Source: Isoetes taiwanensis (taxonomy: Eukaryota; Streptophyta; Lycopodiopsida; Isoetales; Isoetaceae). Taken from it: a stretch of DNA of 64,000 nucleotides. The stretch's first letter is position 1. Every line of letters starts with the position of its first letter. The position numbers and the translations under genes are program-made. The notes beneath the pieces were generated by a model. That model ran no database searches and was not told the DNA's origin. It saw only the letters and a list, made by a program, of their open reading frames with translations. Where the stretch lies: NCBI GenBank assembly GCA_021234155.1, contig JAJEKV010000018.1, forward strand, positions 18,682,583 to 18,746,582, in the 5' to 3' direction. This document shows, piece by piece, positions 24,459 through 37,170 of the stretch.

Positions 24459-27245
24459 ACGTAGCGAGCTTTGCGAGTTGACCCTCCCAGGCAACTTCGG
24501 GATCTTGTGGAGCTTACAACTAGATTTATACCTGCGAGGTGAATTTAGGTGAAGAATTAAATCTTCCTTTTGCAAATTAAATCCGCGGTTTAGGCTCAAC
24601 AAGCAATCACGGTTATTACATTCAGCATATTCACAAGAAGCTTACCATATTCAAGTTCTAAGCCCCGAGGACAAATCAATAAGCGTAAATATTTACAATG
24701 TGTTATCAATATCCATATACAGCAACAGCGGCGAATCCAGCGGCGCTAGCTCACAGAATTCCAGAAAACACGCGATTCCGGCCACGGCCCCGCTACCACC
24801 TCAACTTGGCAGCCACCTTGCTGAGGTTCCGCGCACATGCACTCGCAGGGGTTAGTCCTGCCGTGACGAGAGTGGGGATCCCGTGAAACACTCTGCGTTA
24901 CATAGGAACACTCGCGAGCATCTTGGATAACATACACATGAACAATTCCAAATATCACGAAGAGACTTATAGTGCGGTGCTAGGCAGTAACAATAAAGAA
25001 ATATCATAGAGTCAAGAGCAAAAGAACACAAAGCAAAGTACCAAAACAACATAAGCAAGCTCGGGACAATGGGAGGCTTCGGCCGACCTACATGCGGGGC
25101 CACGATTGCTTGAGATGCGGCCGGCTCATTCAGAGCAGGTTAGAGGGTTGTGGGGTGAACCTGCATTATCTGCTTATACCCTTCGATACGTCTGGCCCGG
25201 AGGGACCTCTTCACCCATGGAGTCCCCGGGGTTGGCCGTGGCCTCCTTAGGGAGGCCTACGCTGGCGGGTGGGAAGCCCGCCCGGGTGTCGCAGGCATAG
25301 ATACAAAAGGCCGCGGATGACATGAGGAATGTAGGAACTATCCGGGCCACGCACCCAGGAGCACGGAAGTCAGGCCAGGAGGTTCAAGTGCCACATGGCC
25401 TCAAGAGCGGCGTGGAGCGATTGAACCACCAACATGTGTGTTCATTAGAGAATTTCTTATAAATGTACTTTCAGATCCTCTTAGCCCTTGTCGAGGTTGC
25501 TTATACAACCTAACCATATGGGAGTGGCTAGATCGATTGATGAAACCATAATGACAACTCAAATGTTGATGTAAAAGCATTACTCAAACCACCCACCGTA
25601 AGGTTGATCACGAGGATTCACTCCATAACATTATTTACTTAAGCTCCCTTAGGTATAGTTTCAAAGTATTAATATTAAAATTCCATCTCCATAGCTAAAC
25701 AATTAGTGCGCCCGAGGTAAAGGCGCCTCCAACTTACACTTTTCTTTGTAAAAATCCATGGGGTCCCGGCCTTGGCCAAATGGAACTCAGTCAAGAGCAG
25801 CCCGGACTAGCCACTGTCTCCAAAACCCGAAGCATGCATAATTATCCCATGCACCTTTGATTTATTCTTTTTAAAATTAACTATTATCCTAGCTAAATAC
25901 AACCCATTTGTCATAGACTTACTATATCCTATCCTATTGCTTTAACTTTGCGGAAAATTCTCGACTAACCCACTATCATGAACTTCTATTCTCCTCATGA
26001 CCTTACTTCCCTTTGCTTCCCTTGTGTCTTATCTTAGCCATTTTAGTACCAAGTTCAAAAGTTACCTAATATTATAAGACTACAAAGTAATGACCATAGA
26101 GCCAAGCAACGACCACAAAAGCAAAATATAACAAGACGCAGACATCTTCCTTTTCGGCAACTCGGCACTTCTTAAAGTATCGATTCCTCTGATTGAAGCC
26201 TCCCCGACGAATACGACTACACTTGCATCCCAAATCGGCCCTTTTTCTAGCAGCTTTGATCTGGCCAACTGAATTTACAGTGATCTAATCCAGTCTGGAC
26301 AGCTCCTGGGACTCTCAAAACGTCTACTTAAGGTTTCAGCCTTTGATTCACTCAAATCTGCCCTTGTCTTCCCAAATCTAGTTGCTAGGGAAGCAAATCC
26401 AACCCCTGCTATCATGCAATTTCGGCCTCTACATGAATCAAGACCAAATTTCGGCAGCTCTAGAAAGCCTTCGATTTCCGTAGTTCACTACTGCCAAGGC
26501 AATCGGCCCTCTAAGGCTCGAATCGGTCTCTTTCATGCAGTTTTTAGTTTGAGGGATTTAGATATAGGATCCACTGTTTTGCCAGCAAAGTTTCGGTGGA
26601 GCAAAACCATTTCTGTACACCTCTGAGACCTGATGCAGCAACTCGGCACCCCTTTTCTCTGTCTGCCTTTCTTCTATTTATCTGGGGTTAAACTTGAGGA
26701 ACGAATTCAACCTACCTTTTCAAGCTTGCCTTAAACCCTGTAACTTCTATCATGTTGCTCTTTAAACACCTCAATTAATTCTGAAATACCTGCGTATTCA
26801 ATTTCGCCTCGCAGAGCTTGCAAAAGCCTCGAAGCGAGATTTCAACCATAGCTAACCACAGAGGAAATATACCATCCAAAAGCATGTACAAATTGATTCT
26901 TGGCAGCAGCCTATGCAACCACACACAAAATCAAAAACCCCACCTATATGGAAAGAAGAACGATTTGATGCCGTCTATTATTCGAGCTCTTGCCTCCAGA
27001 TAGCCTCCTCCGGCTCCTCTGCAACCCAAATTCCTTCTAGGCTCCTCTCTTGCCAAAATTCCTCACGTACCACCAAAAAGCCCTCTTCTACTTAAGGCAT
27101 TTTTTTTCCCTTTTTATAGTTTTGCTTATGTTGGCTTTGCTTACATGTGGATATATGCCATTTTTTCTTATATCCCAATCTAATAGATATATATGCTTTA
27201 TGTGCAATACCAATCTTTGGAGTCTTAGGGCCTGGGATCGTTACA
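24459..27245 (-). repeat. 3' LTR (minus-strand sense) of the LARD-like element, 2787 bp
   Basis: Collinear with 28756-31550 throughout. For example, 'tgattctt', 'ccttttatagtttttgctta'-like and 'gtcttagggcct.ggatcgttaca' blocks occur in both. Differences are mostly small indels and changes at CAG/CTG. On the minus strand it begins at 27245 with TGTAACG. A TATA-like AT-rich patch (27110-27200) lies shortly inside that start, where an LTR promoter would sit. Confidence 0.87.
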
Positions 27246-28048
27246 ATCTCCCCTTCTAAAATTCAACCCATGTCCTCGTAGATTGATCCTAGGAATTTTG
27301 TCATCATACTAGCGACAATTTTGCACTAGCAATCTAAAACAAGATACCTGATTTGCTACAACAATGAGACAAAAGCAAAACCATCATGACCTTACACGGA
27401 ATGCGCACTACGAGAAGCACAACTGGCGGCTCTATCGCGTGGGCCGGTAGTACGCAACCATTTGGTGTTGCGAGGAAGATCCATCCGCTGCTTGGCGACT
27501 CTAAGCTTCTACCCGTGCCTTCATTTGAATGATTCTACTCGTCACGTACCCCATCTTTCCTCGGTGGCTCCCTTTGGTCCCGATCGAGGGTTCTCCAGCC
27601 TCTGCCTCTGACATTTGGATGCTCCGATTGGATCGTTAAGCCCCATGGCACTTCTATCTATTTATTTGTGAATCCATGGGCATTGAGGAACTCACGTCCC
27701 TCAATGCGCCAAATCTTGGGCAATTGTTTTCTTGTGTGGCTGTTGCCCTACAAGCGAAAGGCACCAGCGTACTACCAAAACCTTTGCCTTTCCTGCGTCG
27801 GTGAGCGTGGGGGTAACTTACTACCTTCAATAAACACTACTTGCAGGTTCCTCATATTGTTGCTCACGAACTTCCACAGATGGACTAGCGGATGGCTCCC
27901 CTCTAAATGATGATGGAGTCTTAGCCGGCCATCTGAGCTCTCAAGCTGGCCAAGAGGAGGTGCACATCTTTTTTCTTTGGGTTTCTAATGCGACTTTTTC
28001 TACCTTAAAATGTTGTTTCGGCTTTTTGTCAGAACAACCTCCTCAAGG

Positions 28049-28258
28049 TCATATAAGCAACTCGACATGCGTACTCTTGATATCCACATGAAGGCCCTTC
28101 ACAAATCTAGAACACAACTTGACTTTATCCATAGCAGGGACAATGAGGGGCAACCTTCCTAAACCTCTCATTGTAATGCACTCTTTTGTGCGATCACGTA
28201 CCTGATCAAGAACTTCGTTCATCTTTTCAACCTTGTACCTGGGTGTGAAATGACCCAC
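28049..28258 (-). pseudogene. Gag-like fragment in the LARD-like element
   Basis: A 69-codon frame reads 'MNEVLDQVRDRTKE...' and then 'DKVKLCSRFVKGLHVDIKS'. The latter resembles the 'K...FV.GL...i...v' segment of retrotransposon capsid proteins. It is short and lacks a zinc knuckle, so the family cannot be fixed; Gypsy gag is the nearest fit. Confidence 0.5.
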
Positions 28259-28740
28259 TCAAAAGCGGTCTTTAAAAATCCAGCCCATGCCTTTGCAGGT
28301 GCTTTGAATCAATCGGACATCTCCCACCAGAAACTCTTACCAAAGCCTCCTAACATTGCACGAAGGCAAGCAAAGCCTTCTACGAGAATCACGTGCTTTG
28401 ATCAAATCAAAGGCAGAAATTCTACCCCCGGAGCGAGGCATGACATCATCCCACATTTGTGTTCTCACACGTGAACACTTCTCTTTTTAATTGTCCTTTA
28501 ACACCTTATCAATGTGACCTCCCACTCTTACGTCTTGATGCACTCTGCTGCGCAGGAAACTGGCGGGCCGCTTGCGGGATACTAGTTACATGCAGGGGCT
28601 CCATAAACTCCATCTCCCCACTGCTTATAGCACCACCGGCATCCATGATCTCTTACTACTGCGCACATAGGCAATGGAAACATTAACAACCCACTTCAAG
28701 AGCATGAACATTCTCAAACTCCCACTAAGATCCAACTTGT

Positions 28741-28755
28741 GCTTTCATTACCAAT
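28741..28755 (-). promoter_or_regulatory. Primer-binding site remnant of the LARD-like element
   Basis: Directly inside the 5' LTR on the minus strand, ATTGGTAATGAAAGC resembles TTGGTATCA(G/A)AGC, the initiator-Met tRNA complement, with the central TATCAG altered. Confidence 0.6.
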
Positions 28756-31550
28756 TGTGGCGAGCTGTAGAGTTGAGCCCCTCCGGCTTCGGGATCTTGT
28801 CCCGACTTACAACTAGATTTATGCGAGAATTTGAATTTGGGTGAAGAATTAAGAAATCTTCCTTTGCAAAATTAAAATCCCACGAGTTTAAGAGCTCAAA
28901 GCAAAGCAATCACACGGTTCATACATTTTGCATTCAACATATTCACAAGCTTAATATATTCCAAGTTCCTATTTGGACAAATCAATAAGCGTAAATATTT
29001 ACAATGTGTTATCAATATCCATATACAACAACAGCGAAGAATCAGCAGCTGCTAGCTCTCTACCAAATTCAAAAGCCACGATTCAGGCCACATTGCCACC
29101 ACCATCAACAGCGCCACCTTGCTGCAGGTTCCTTTGCGCATGCACTCAGCGGGGGTTAGTCCCCTGCGTGACTAGTAGGGGATCAGAAGTAGGCACACTC
29201 ACTGCGTGCCTTAAGAACTTACTCGACATCTTGGATAACAACATACACATGAACAATTTCAAAATATACGAGACTATGGTGCAGTGCTAGACGAAAATGA
29301 CAACAAAGAAATATCATAAGAGTCAAAGGCAAAGAACACAAAGAGCCAAAGTACCAAACAACATAACAAAGCTCGGGGACAATGGGAAGCTCGGCCGACC
29401 CTACATGCGGGCCACTGTTAGCGAGATGCGGCCGACTCACATTAGAACCCCGGATTGGCGAGGTTGGTGGGGTGAACCTGTATCGCGCATACCCTTCCCG
29501 GAAGTACGTCGTGGCATTTGGAGGACCTCTTACCATGGAGTCCGCGAGGTTGGCGATACGAAAGCCTCACCAGGAAGCTACGGCGGTAGGGAAACCCGCC
29601 CGTGTCCTGAGCATAGATACAAAGAGCTTACAGGATGACATGAGAATCACAGGAACTATCAGGGCCAATACGCAGAGACACAGGTAGGCCACAGGAGGTT
29701 CAAGTACATACATAATATCAAGAGCGGCGGTGGAGCAGATTCAAAGACCTAACATGTGTGTTCATTAGAATTTACTATAGAAGTATTGCCTGAATCCCGC
29801 ATATTTAGCCCTTGTCGAGGGTTGCTTGCCCTAACCATGTGAGGTAGCTAGATGCGATTATTAAGAAAACCATAATGACAACTCAAATGTTGATGTAGCG
29901 TTACTCAAACCACTACATGGGTTGATCACGAGGATTCACTCCATAACATTATTTACTTAAGCTCCCTTGGGGGTATAGTTTCCAAGTATTAATATTAAAA
30001 TTTCCATCTCCATAGCTAAACAATTAATTCGCCGAGAGGTAGCGCCTCAACTACACTTTTCTGCTTAAAATCCATAGGGTCCCACGGCCCTTGGCGCACG
30101 GAACTCAGGTAAGCTGACCCCAGGACTAGCCACATGTCTCCAAGAGCAAGAAAGCATGCATAATTATCCCATGCACCTTTGATTTATTCTTTTTAAAATT
30201 AACTATTATCCTAGCTAAATACAACCCATTTGTCATAGACTTACTATATATCCTATCCTATTGCTTTAACTGCGGGAAAATTCTAGAAGCTAGCCTTATC
30301 ATGAGCTTCTATTCTCCTCCACTTGGCCTTGCGCTTCCTTTGTATCGCTATTCTTATCTTAGCCATTTAGTACCAAGTTCAAAAGTTACCTAATATTATA
30401 AGACTACAAAGTAATGACCACCAAACCAAACCGCGACCACAAAAAGCAAATATAACAAAGAGCGCAGACATCTTCCTTTTAGGCAGCTTCGGCACTTCTT
30501 AAAGGCATGATTCCTCGATTGAAGCCTCCCCAAACCATCGGCCACTTTGCATCCCAAATCGGCCCTTTTCTGCTGACTTTGATCGATGGCGAATTTCACG
30601 GTGATCTGTCCCGATCACGGGCGGCTCACGGGACTCTCAAAGCGTCTACTTAAGGCATACTTTTCGACCTTTGATTCACTCAAATACGCCGCAATTATTT
30701 CCCAAATCAGTTGCTGGGAAGCAAATCCAGCCCCTTATCATGCAATTTAGAGCCTTCTCACCATGAATCAAGACCAAATTTACGTGACTCACAGAAAGCC
30801 TTGATTTCCATGATTCACTCTTGCTTGAGGGGCAAATCGGCCCCTCAAGGGCTCAAATCGGTCTCTTTCATGTGAGTTTTAGTTTTGATTTTAGATATAG
30901 GATCACTTGTTTGCCCGGCAAAGTTTGATTAGACAAAACCATTCTATACACCTCACGAGACCACGATCAAAGCAGCTTCGGCACCCTTTTCTCATGCCTT
31001 TCTTCTATTTATGCAGGGGTTAAACTTGAGAGCGAATTCAACCTACCTTTCAAGCTTGCCTTAAAACCACAGCCAACTACATCATGTTGCTCTTTAAACA
31101 CCTCAATTGAATTACGATGCACCGCATATTCGAATTTAAGCCTGGGGCTTTTGCGCCAAAACCTCGGCAATTCAACACGTAGCTAACCACGGAGGAAATA
31201 TACCGTCAAAAAGCATGGCCTGGAGTACGATTCTTGGCGGCTATGCAACCCACAAAATCAAAACCCCACGGAAAGGAAGAGCGATTTGATCGTCTATTAG
31301 AGCTCTTTGCCTCCGGATAGCCTCCTCCGGCTCCTCTGCAACCCAAATTCCTTTACCGGGAAGTTTCTCTCTTGCAAAAATTCCTCACGTACCACCAAGA
31401 AGCCCTCTTCTATAATTTTTTCCCTTTTTATAGTTTTTGCTTATGTGGCTTTGCTTATGTGGATATATGCCATGCATATATCCCAATCTATTAGATATAT
31501 GCTTTATGTGCAATACCAATGCTGGAGTCTTAGGGCCTAGGATCGTTACA
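28756..31550 (-). repeat. 5' LTR (minus-strand sense) of the LARD-like element, 2795 bp
   Basis: Partner of 24459-27245. On the plus strand it starts TGTGGCGAGC and ends GATCGTTACA. It carries the same internal order of unique words and the same AT-rich patch just inside the minus-strand start. Confidence 0.87.
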
Positions 31551-33882
31551 ACATCATATACATCCCAGCCTTAAGCTTTAGAAAATTCTCTGATAATATT
31601 TTTAATTCATCTGAGGAATAAAAGTGACTCAATAAATTGATTGAAGTCAAGCTCCTACACTAATCTATGGCCCAGGTTCAAAAGACATCAATCACTATTA
31701 ACTTTAGAAATAGACATTACAGAAAAATATTCTCTTCATGTAAATCCCATCTTAGACTTGATGATATACACGACAGCCAGAAAAATTGGTTATACCTCTT
31801 AAATATACCAAGTAGTGCTGGATGTTTGTCTTGATATTGGACGGTTAACTTGCAATTATAACTTGTGAAATGCGTGCCAATGATTACGCACAAACATGGC
31901 AAAGACAATTAGACGTCGTGCACAACCTATAAAAAATTGAAATGGTATCTAAGATCATGGAAATATATCACAAAAATCTTAGGATACTTGACGCTATATA
32001 TAAAATCAAAATTAGAGAAAGAGGCTAATCCTTCACGGGGAAAATAGAAAGCGCGTATTTGCTCACCTCCGGCCGCTTGTCGTTACAAATATGTAAAGGA
32101 AGCGAAATGCAACATCATGGCATAAATTTCGTAATCATATTAGAACCTACACCTTTGAATCATTGCTTGTGTTTTACGGCCTCTCCACTTGGCGGTGATG
32201 GGTCTCCAATATTTGGCCCACATGGCCAAAGTAAACCCTTATGAAAATGAAAATCTTCAGCACATGCATTGATTGAGAAGCAAACATTAAAGGAATTATG
32301 AAATGGACTCATATGAACATAAAAAAGATCTGGATTCAACATAACTAAGATCATGGAACAAATGGTATCTAAGATCATGGAAATATATCACAAAAAATCT
32401 TGGGATGCCCAGCATACAACAAAATCAAAATTAGAGAAAGAAGGCTAATCCTTCACAGAAAATAGAAGCCGTATTTGCTCACCTCCAGCCGCATCGTTAC
32501 AAAAATGTAAAGGAAACGAAATGCAACATCATGGCATAAATTTACCCTAATCATATTGCAGAGACCTACCTTTGAATCATTGCTTATGTTTCTGGCCTCC
32601 TCCATAGCCAGATTGATCTTGGTCTCTAATGTTGTAGCCCATGGCCAAAATTAAACCCTTATGAAAAATGAAAATCTTCATACATGCATTGATTGAAGAA
32701 GCAAGCTTATTAAGGAATATGAAATGGACTCATATGAACATAAAAAAGATCTGGATTCAACATAACATGTGAATGTAGGAAAAAAATAATTTTTGCGGCA
32801 GTTGCCTGCTGCCGAACCTATTTGCAAAGCACAGCCAGCTTCCTTTCAATGCAGAATAACCAAAGCTTAATAATATTCAAAATTTTAGGGACGGAGTTGA
32901 ATGTCAGCCCCTCTCTTGTAGTATCAGGCTTTGAGCACCTTACGTATTATCAGGCCCCTCCATTGAAGACTAATCCCAGCCCCCCTCCCCATTTGAACCT
33001 ATCCACACTGCATCACCCAGATAAGACAAACTGTATAAGATTTTTGATATTTTTTGGTAGCCCATGAAATCGGTGACCAGGAGGCGGATAGGTTCAAAGG
33101 GAGGAACAGTTCGTTCAATGGGAAGGCCATGCAGCCTCAATATTTTACCCGCAGTAGGATGCAGAGGGGGGCGGTATTCAAACTAACTAAATTCCCCCGA
33201 TGATATTAAGAGATGTTGGCCACTGATTCAAGCATAATCTATTTAAAATCAAGCCTCACCTCACGGACCTGCAGGTGATTCATTTCTCCATAAGCTCCAC
33301 AAAGTACATAACCCTCATATCCAAAATATCCCGTGGCATCTTGTTGGACTCTCAATATCCATTCGCGTGACACGGCCCAAGGCAATGGTAGGGTGATTGC
33401 AATCTATGGGCCGGATCCATCCACTCCAAAATGCAAAAAACCACATGTTACATAGAGTGATGGAATAATGCATGCATGCGAGAGTGGCCCAGCTTTATGC
33501 ATGTATCGGCAATTCTGTGAGAAAAGGATGAAGGCATCAGGGAAGGAATGGATAAGGCAACTGGCTTGGTAGAGTTTGAAAATTATATGAAAAAAAAACA
33601 CAAACCCGATTTTTTTGGAATACACAGCGGTACTTACATTTGCTAAAGCTACAAACCTTAGAAAACTAACCTGAAAAAAATTCTAAAGAGTTTTTGGAAC
33701 CCCGGAAAAACCAAATTTAAACAATAGGATAAATCTCTGCTATCCTATATTATAATGTTATAGGGTGTGTCCGTTTTCCATCACACCCTAATTTGGACAG
33801 CTAAGATTGTCATATTACATCCGAAGGCCAAGATTTATCACACGACTTCCCACCACCGTGATTGGTCATGCTTTGTTTTCTT
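31551..33882. other. Intergenic DNA with a tandem duplication of about 420 bp; no gene recognised
   Basis: Begins with the right ACATC target duplication (31551-31555). A 421-bp duplication occupies 31940-32769. From 32770 to 33882 I see only short, unassigned frames. Confidence 0.45.
31940..32769 (+). repeat. Tandem duplication, period about 421 bp
   Basis: Copies begin at 31940 and 32360 with 'aatggtatctaagatcatgg' and end with 'aaaaaagatctggattcaac'. Differences are mostly small indels near CAG/CTG. Confidence 0.93.
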
Positions 33883-35236
33883 AAGGGGAAAGGGAAAATG
33901 AAAAGAGACGACGAAAGGAGAAATGTATAGGGCAAAAAGGTACGAGGAAAAGGGGAAGAGAGAGAGGGAAAAAGAGAAGGAAAAAGGGGGTGTGGAATGG
34001 GAAAGGGGAAAGGGAAAAAGAAAAAAAGGGGGACAAAGGAAAGGGAAGGGAAGGGAAAAAGAATAAGAGAAAACGAGGAAGAGGAAAAACAGTGGGGAAA
34101 GGGAACGGAAAAAGAATGAAAGGAAAAGGGCATGGAAAAAGGTAAAGGGTAAGGAAAAAGAAAAAGGGAGGGAAGCTTAGCTTGTGAAGCGAGGGCCGCG
34201 AAGAAAGGAGAGGAAATGGAAAGAGGGAAAGGAAAGCGAGGGGGGAGAAGAGGAAAGAGTGAGAAAGGGGAAAAAGAGCATGGGAAAAGGGAAAAGAAAA
34301 AGAAAAAGAAAAAGAAAAAGAAAAAGAAAAAGAAAAAGAAAAAGAAAGAAAAAGAAAAAGAGAGGGGGAACGGGCACATGGAGAAGTGGAAGAGGGTGGC
34401 AAAAGGAGGAAAAGGGGCACATGAAAAAGGTTGGGAAAAGGGAATAGAAAAAAGGCATGGGAAAAGGAAAAAGAATGGGAAAGGAAAGGGAAAAAAAGGG
34501 CACGGGAAAAAAGAAAAAAAAAAGGAAAAAGGAAAAGGAAAATGAAAAGAAAAAGGGAAGGGAAAGGAAAAGGAAAAGAAAAAGGGAGGCAAACTTAGGG
34601 AAAGGGAAGGGAAAAAGGGCACGAGGAAAAGGGGAGAAGGAAAAAGGCAGGGGAAAAAGAGGAAGGGTGGAAAAATAATGAAAAGGGAAGGGAAAATAAA
34701 AAGAAAAAGGAGGCAGAAATGAGAAAGGGGAAGGTGAAAAGGGAAATGAGAAAAGGGAAGGTGAAAAGGGCACGAGAAAAAGAAGAGGAGACCAAGGTTA
34801 AGGAAAGGGGAAAAAGGAATGGAAAACATGGGAAAAGAGAAAAGGAGGGGGAAAAAATGGAAAGGGTATGTAAAGAAGGAAAAAAGGAACCTGAAAAAGG
34901 GGTAAGGGAAAAGAGCGGAAAAATGAAATCCCGAAAAAGAAAGGAAGAAAAAGAAAAAAGGAAAGTAGGAAAGGAAGGGAAATGGGAGGAGAAAAGGAAA
35001 AGCGAGGGAAGAAAGATGAAGAAAGAAATTAGAAAAAGCGTGGGAAAAATGGAAAGGGAAAAAAGGGAAGGTCAAAGGGAAGGGAAGGGGAGGGGAAAGG
35101 AGCTTAAATAAAGAAAAAAAAACGAAAAAGGGGAAAAGAAAACGTGTAGAGAAAATGAGAAAAAAGGAAAAGGAAAAAGGGAAGTGTGTGGGAAAATGAG
35201 AAAAAAGAAAAGAAAAGAAAAAATACAGATAGAGAG
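33883..35236 (+). repeat. 1.35-kb polypurine (G/A) tract
   Basis: The plus strand is almost entirely A and G, in irregular 'ggaaaagggaaa' words, with a purer (AAAAAG)n hexamer core at about 34295-34360 and only scattered pyrimidines. The long frames in it (421 codons on the minus strand, Phe/Pro/Ser/Leu-only; Lys/Glu/Arg/Gly-only on the plus strand) are by-products of composition, not genes. Such tracts can adopt triplex (H-DNA) structure, and their mirror-like repeats favour it. Confidence 0.95.
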
Positions 35237-37170
35237 TTTGAATTCTATTATATTAAATTTATGAAAATTAAAGGAGTTAAAGCGAGGTTTCCATCCACCG
35301 CGAGGGTTCCCAACTTATGCCCATCTTTGGGCACAAAGTATAGTATAACATGATCTATAATGGTTGAGATGGGATTCTTGAATAATTTGATAATCAATGG
35401 AACTGGCAAAATAGTGCAAGCGTTTGAGTACAAAAGATAGAAAATATTTACCCGCTACAACCACTAGCCCAAGCATAAAGGATTCTGATCCTATGGGTAA
35501 CATAGGCAAGCGAAAGCGAAAGCAACATGTCTCAATCAATAGCTCACAAATTTTCTTGATAGATAACATATAATGAGAAACAGAAGCTGGCAAGAACAAG
35601 CGGCAAGAGAAAAACAAAAGGCCACACCCATCATGGTCCGCCAAATCGAAGGCAATATGAATAGACTTCCCAAATAAATCGGACCAAATCTAAGGCAATA
35701 TGAATAGAGCAACAACTCTTTGTATAAGGCCTGCCAATTATAGGATTGGACAATTTTTACATTTCACATTTCATTAAGGCCAAGGATCACGATAGAGGAA
35801 AAAGACAAATGGTGGAAAATAAATGGGAAGAAAATTACTGGCTGCCAAACACTAGCACATAAACAAAAAGTTTTGCTATAAGTAGGAACCTCAACATATT
35901 GTCCTTAAGCGTTGCTCAGGGCTGAAAGTACGATACAAACATCTATTCAAAGCCTAGCCTCAACATTACCATCCAAAACCATTTGAATATTCCAAGACAA
36001 TACATCTGCGTATAGCAAATGAAAACCTTTTGAATCATATCCACCAGTCCACATGAATCATAGGTAGGATCATGAAAAGGGTGCCAAGACCAATTATGTA
36101 GAACAACATGAACAAAGATTAATCTGATGAACATTGTCAAATTTGAGCGGCTACATGGAATGAAGTAACAATTCGGAAATTATAGGAGGCTAGTCTTACA
36201 CTATATTTGGAGAGGTAGCGTAGTTGATAAAAGGTTTAAGTCCAAGTACATTATTGAAATTTTGATCATAGATTGACCTAGACATAATTTGTATTTGTTA
36301 ACAATGCCAAAATCTGAACCTGTCGATTGTCATGGAAAGCGCTTATAGGAAGTTGTTTGAGGAATGTAAAGCGAGGAAATGTATCTAAGCCTTAATCTGT
36401 ATAAATCTCTAGCGAGGGGATAGACTTACGTTGATAAGCCCCCTCCACACTCCCCATGGGAAATTCGCCGAGCTTGTTTTCTCACATTTTCCAATGGTTG
36501 AAGTCATTTCCGGCGATGTTTTTGGCAAATATATTCAACATGAAAGACCTCGCTGAAGAAGGTCCTCAAAAACACTGGCAACAAATAAGGCTCTGTAACA
36601 GCAGAGAAGATGAAGCAACAACGGCCATGGAGAATCTAGAGCAGACAAAAACTGGCCACAAGTTGATCCTTCTGCCGTAGATTAAAAGCTAATGCCAAAT
36701 CCGGCTCCTTCCCATCCCGTTTTGGAACCAAGAATCTTTTCGCAGTTTGGAACATAGACGAATTGATCTCATATAGCAACCTAAAATGGCCACCAAAACT
36801 GGCCACGAAATGAATCCGTAGAAGTAAGAAGCTATCAGAACTGAATGAAAGCCAAAATTAGTGGAAACAAAGAAGGAACTGAAAATTGAATAAAAATTAT
36901 GCCAAAAAAGAAAGAGGCCCAAAAGGAAATGAAATCATGAAGTAGAAGAATGGGACTGGTGGGAAGATCAAGACTAAAACTGGTGGTCAAGAAGATGCAG
37001 ATGAGCTGATGAAGGAAAAATGACGAGAAGAAGGGTGTATAAAGGGATGAAACCCTAACTAACTCAAGATCTATGTGCAATGGTTTGAGAATACCATAGA
37101 GCAGCATGTTAAACTGGATTTCGTGCAAGTTACTCTACTGTAGATCACACAGTAACTCACGGGCATCATA
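35237..37170. other. Intergenic DNA between the purine tract and LINE-3
   Basis: Contains a short duplication near 35650-35711 ('aaggcaatatgaatag' twice) and the second copy of the 0.9-kb dispersed repeat (35790-36415). An 109-codon minus-strand frame at 35315-35644 has no motif I recognise. The 5' boundary of LINE-3 is not clear and may lie anywhere in 36900-37190. Confidence 0.4.
35790..36415 (+). repeat. Dispersed repeat of about 0.9 kb, copy B (shorter)
   Basis: Collinear with 19920-20830. It lacks the part of copy A around 20270-20560. Confidence 0.75.

Larger units (their letters stand above)
27246..28755 (-). other. Interior of the LARD-like element
   Basis: 1510 bp. On the minus strand it starts with a primer-binding-like site (28741-28755) and ends with a polypurine tract (plus-strand tctcccctt at 27247-27255). 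A gag-like fragment lies at 28049-28258. The remaining 0.8 kb has no recognisable pol motif. Confidence 0.7.
24459..31550 (-). mobile_element. LARD-like LTR retrotransposon with giant LTRs and a 1.5-kb interior
   Basis: Two direct repeats of about 2.79 kb (24459-27245 and 28756-31550) enclose only 1510 bp. Read on the minus strand, each LTR starts TGTAACGATCC; copy B ends GCTCGCCACA (copy A's terminal CA reads GT). The element is flanked by a perfect 5-bp duplication, ACATC (24454-24458 and 31551-31555). A PBS-like TTGGTAATGAAAGC follows the 5' LTR, and a polypurine AAGGGGAGA precedes the 3' LTR. Only a gag-like scrap remains inside; no protease, integrase or RT is visible, so movement would depend on another element's proteins. 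Large LTRs with little interior fit the LARD class, although internal deletion of a former autonomous element is possible. Confidence 0.87.

Noticed and set aside
34295-34360. CRISPR-like regular repeat
   Set aside because: Simple (AAAAAG)n with no spacers; the genome is eukaryotic.
33810-35075. 421-codon minus-strand open frame
   Set aside because: It consists almost only of Phe, Pro, Ser and Leu because the DNA is a polypyrimidine strand. No signal, domain or codon structure supports a protein.
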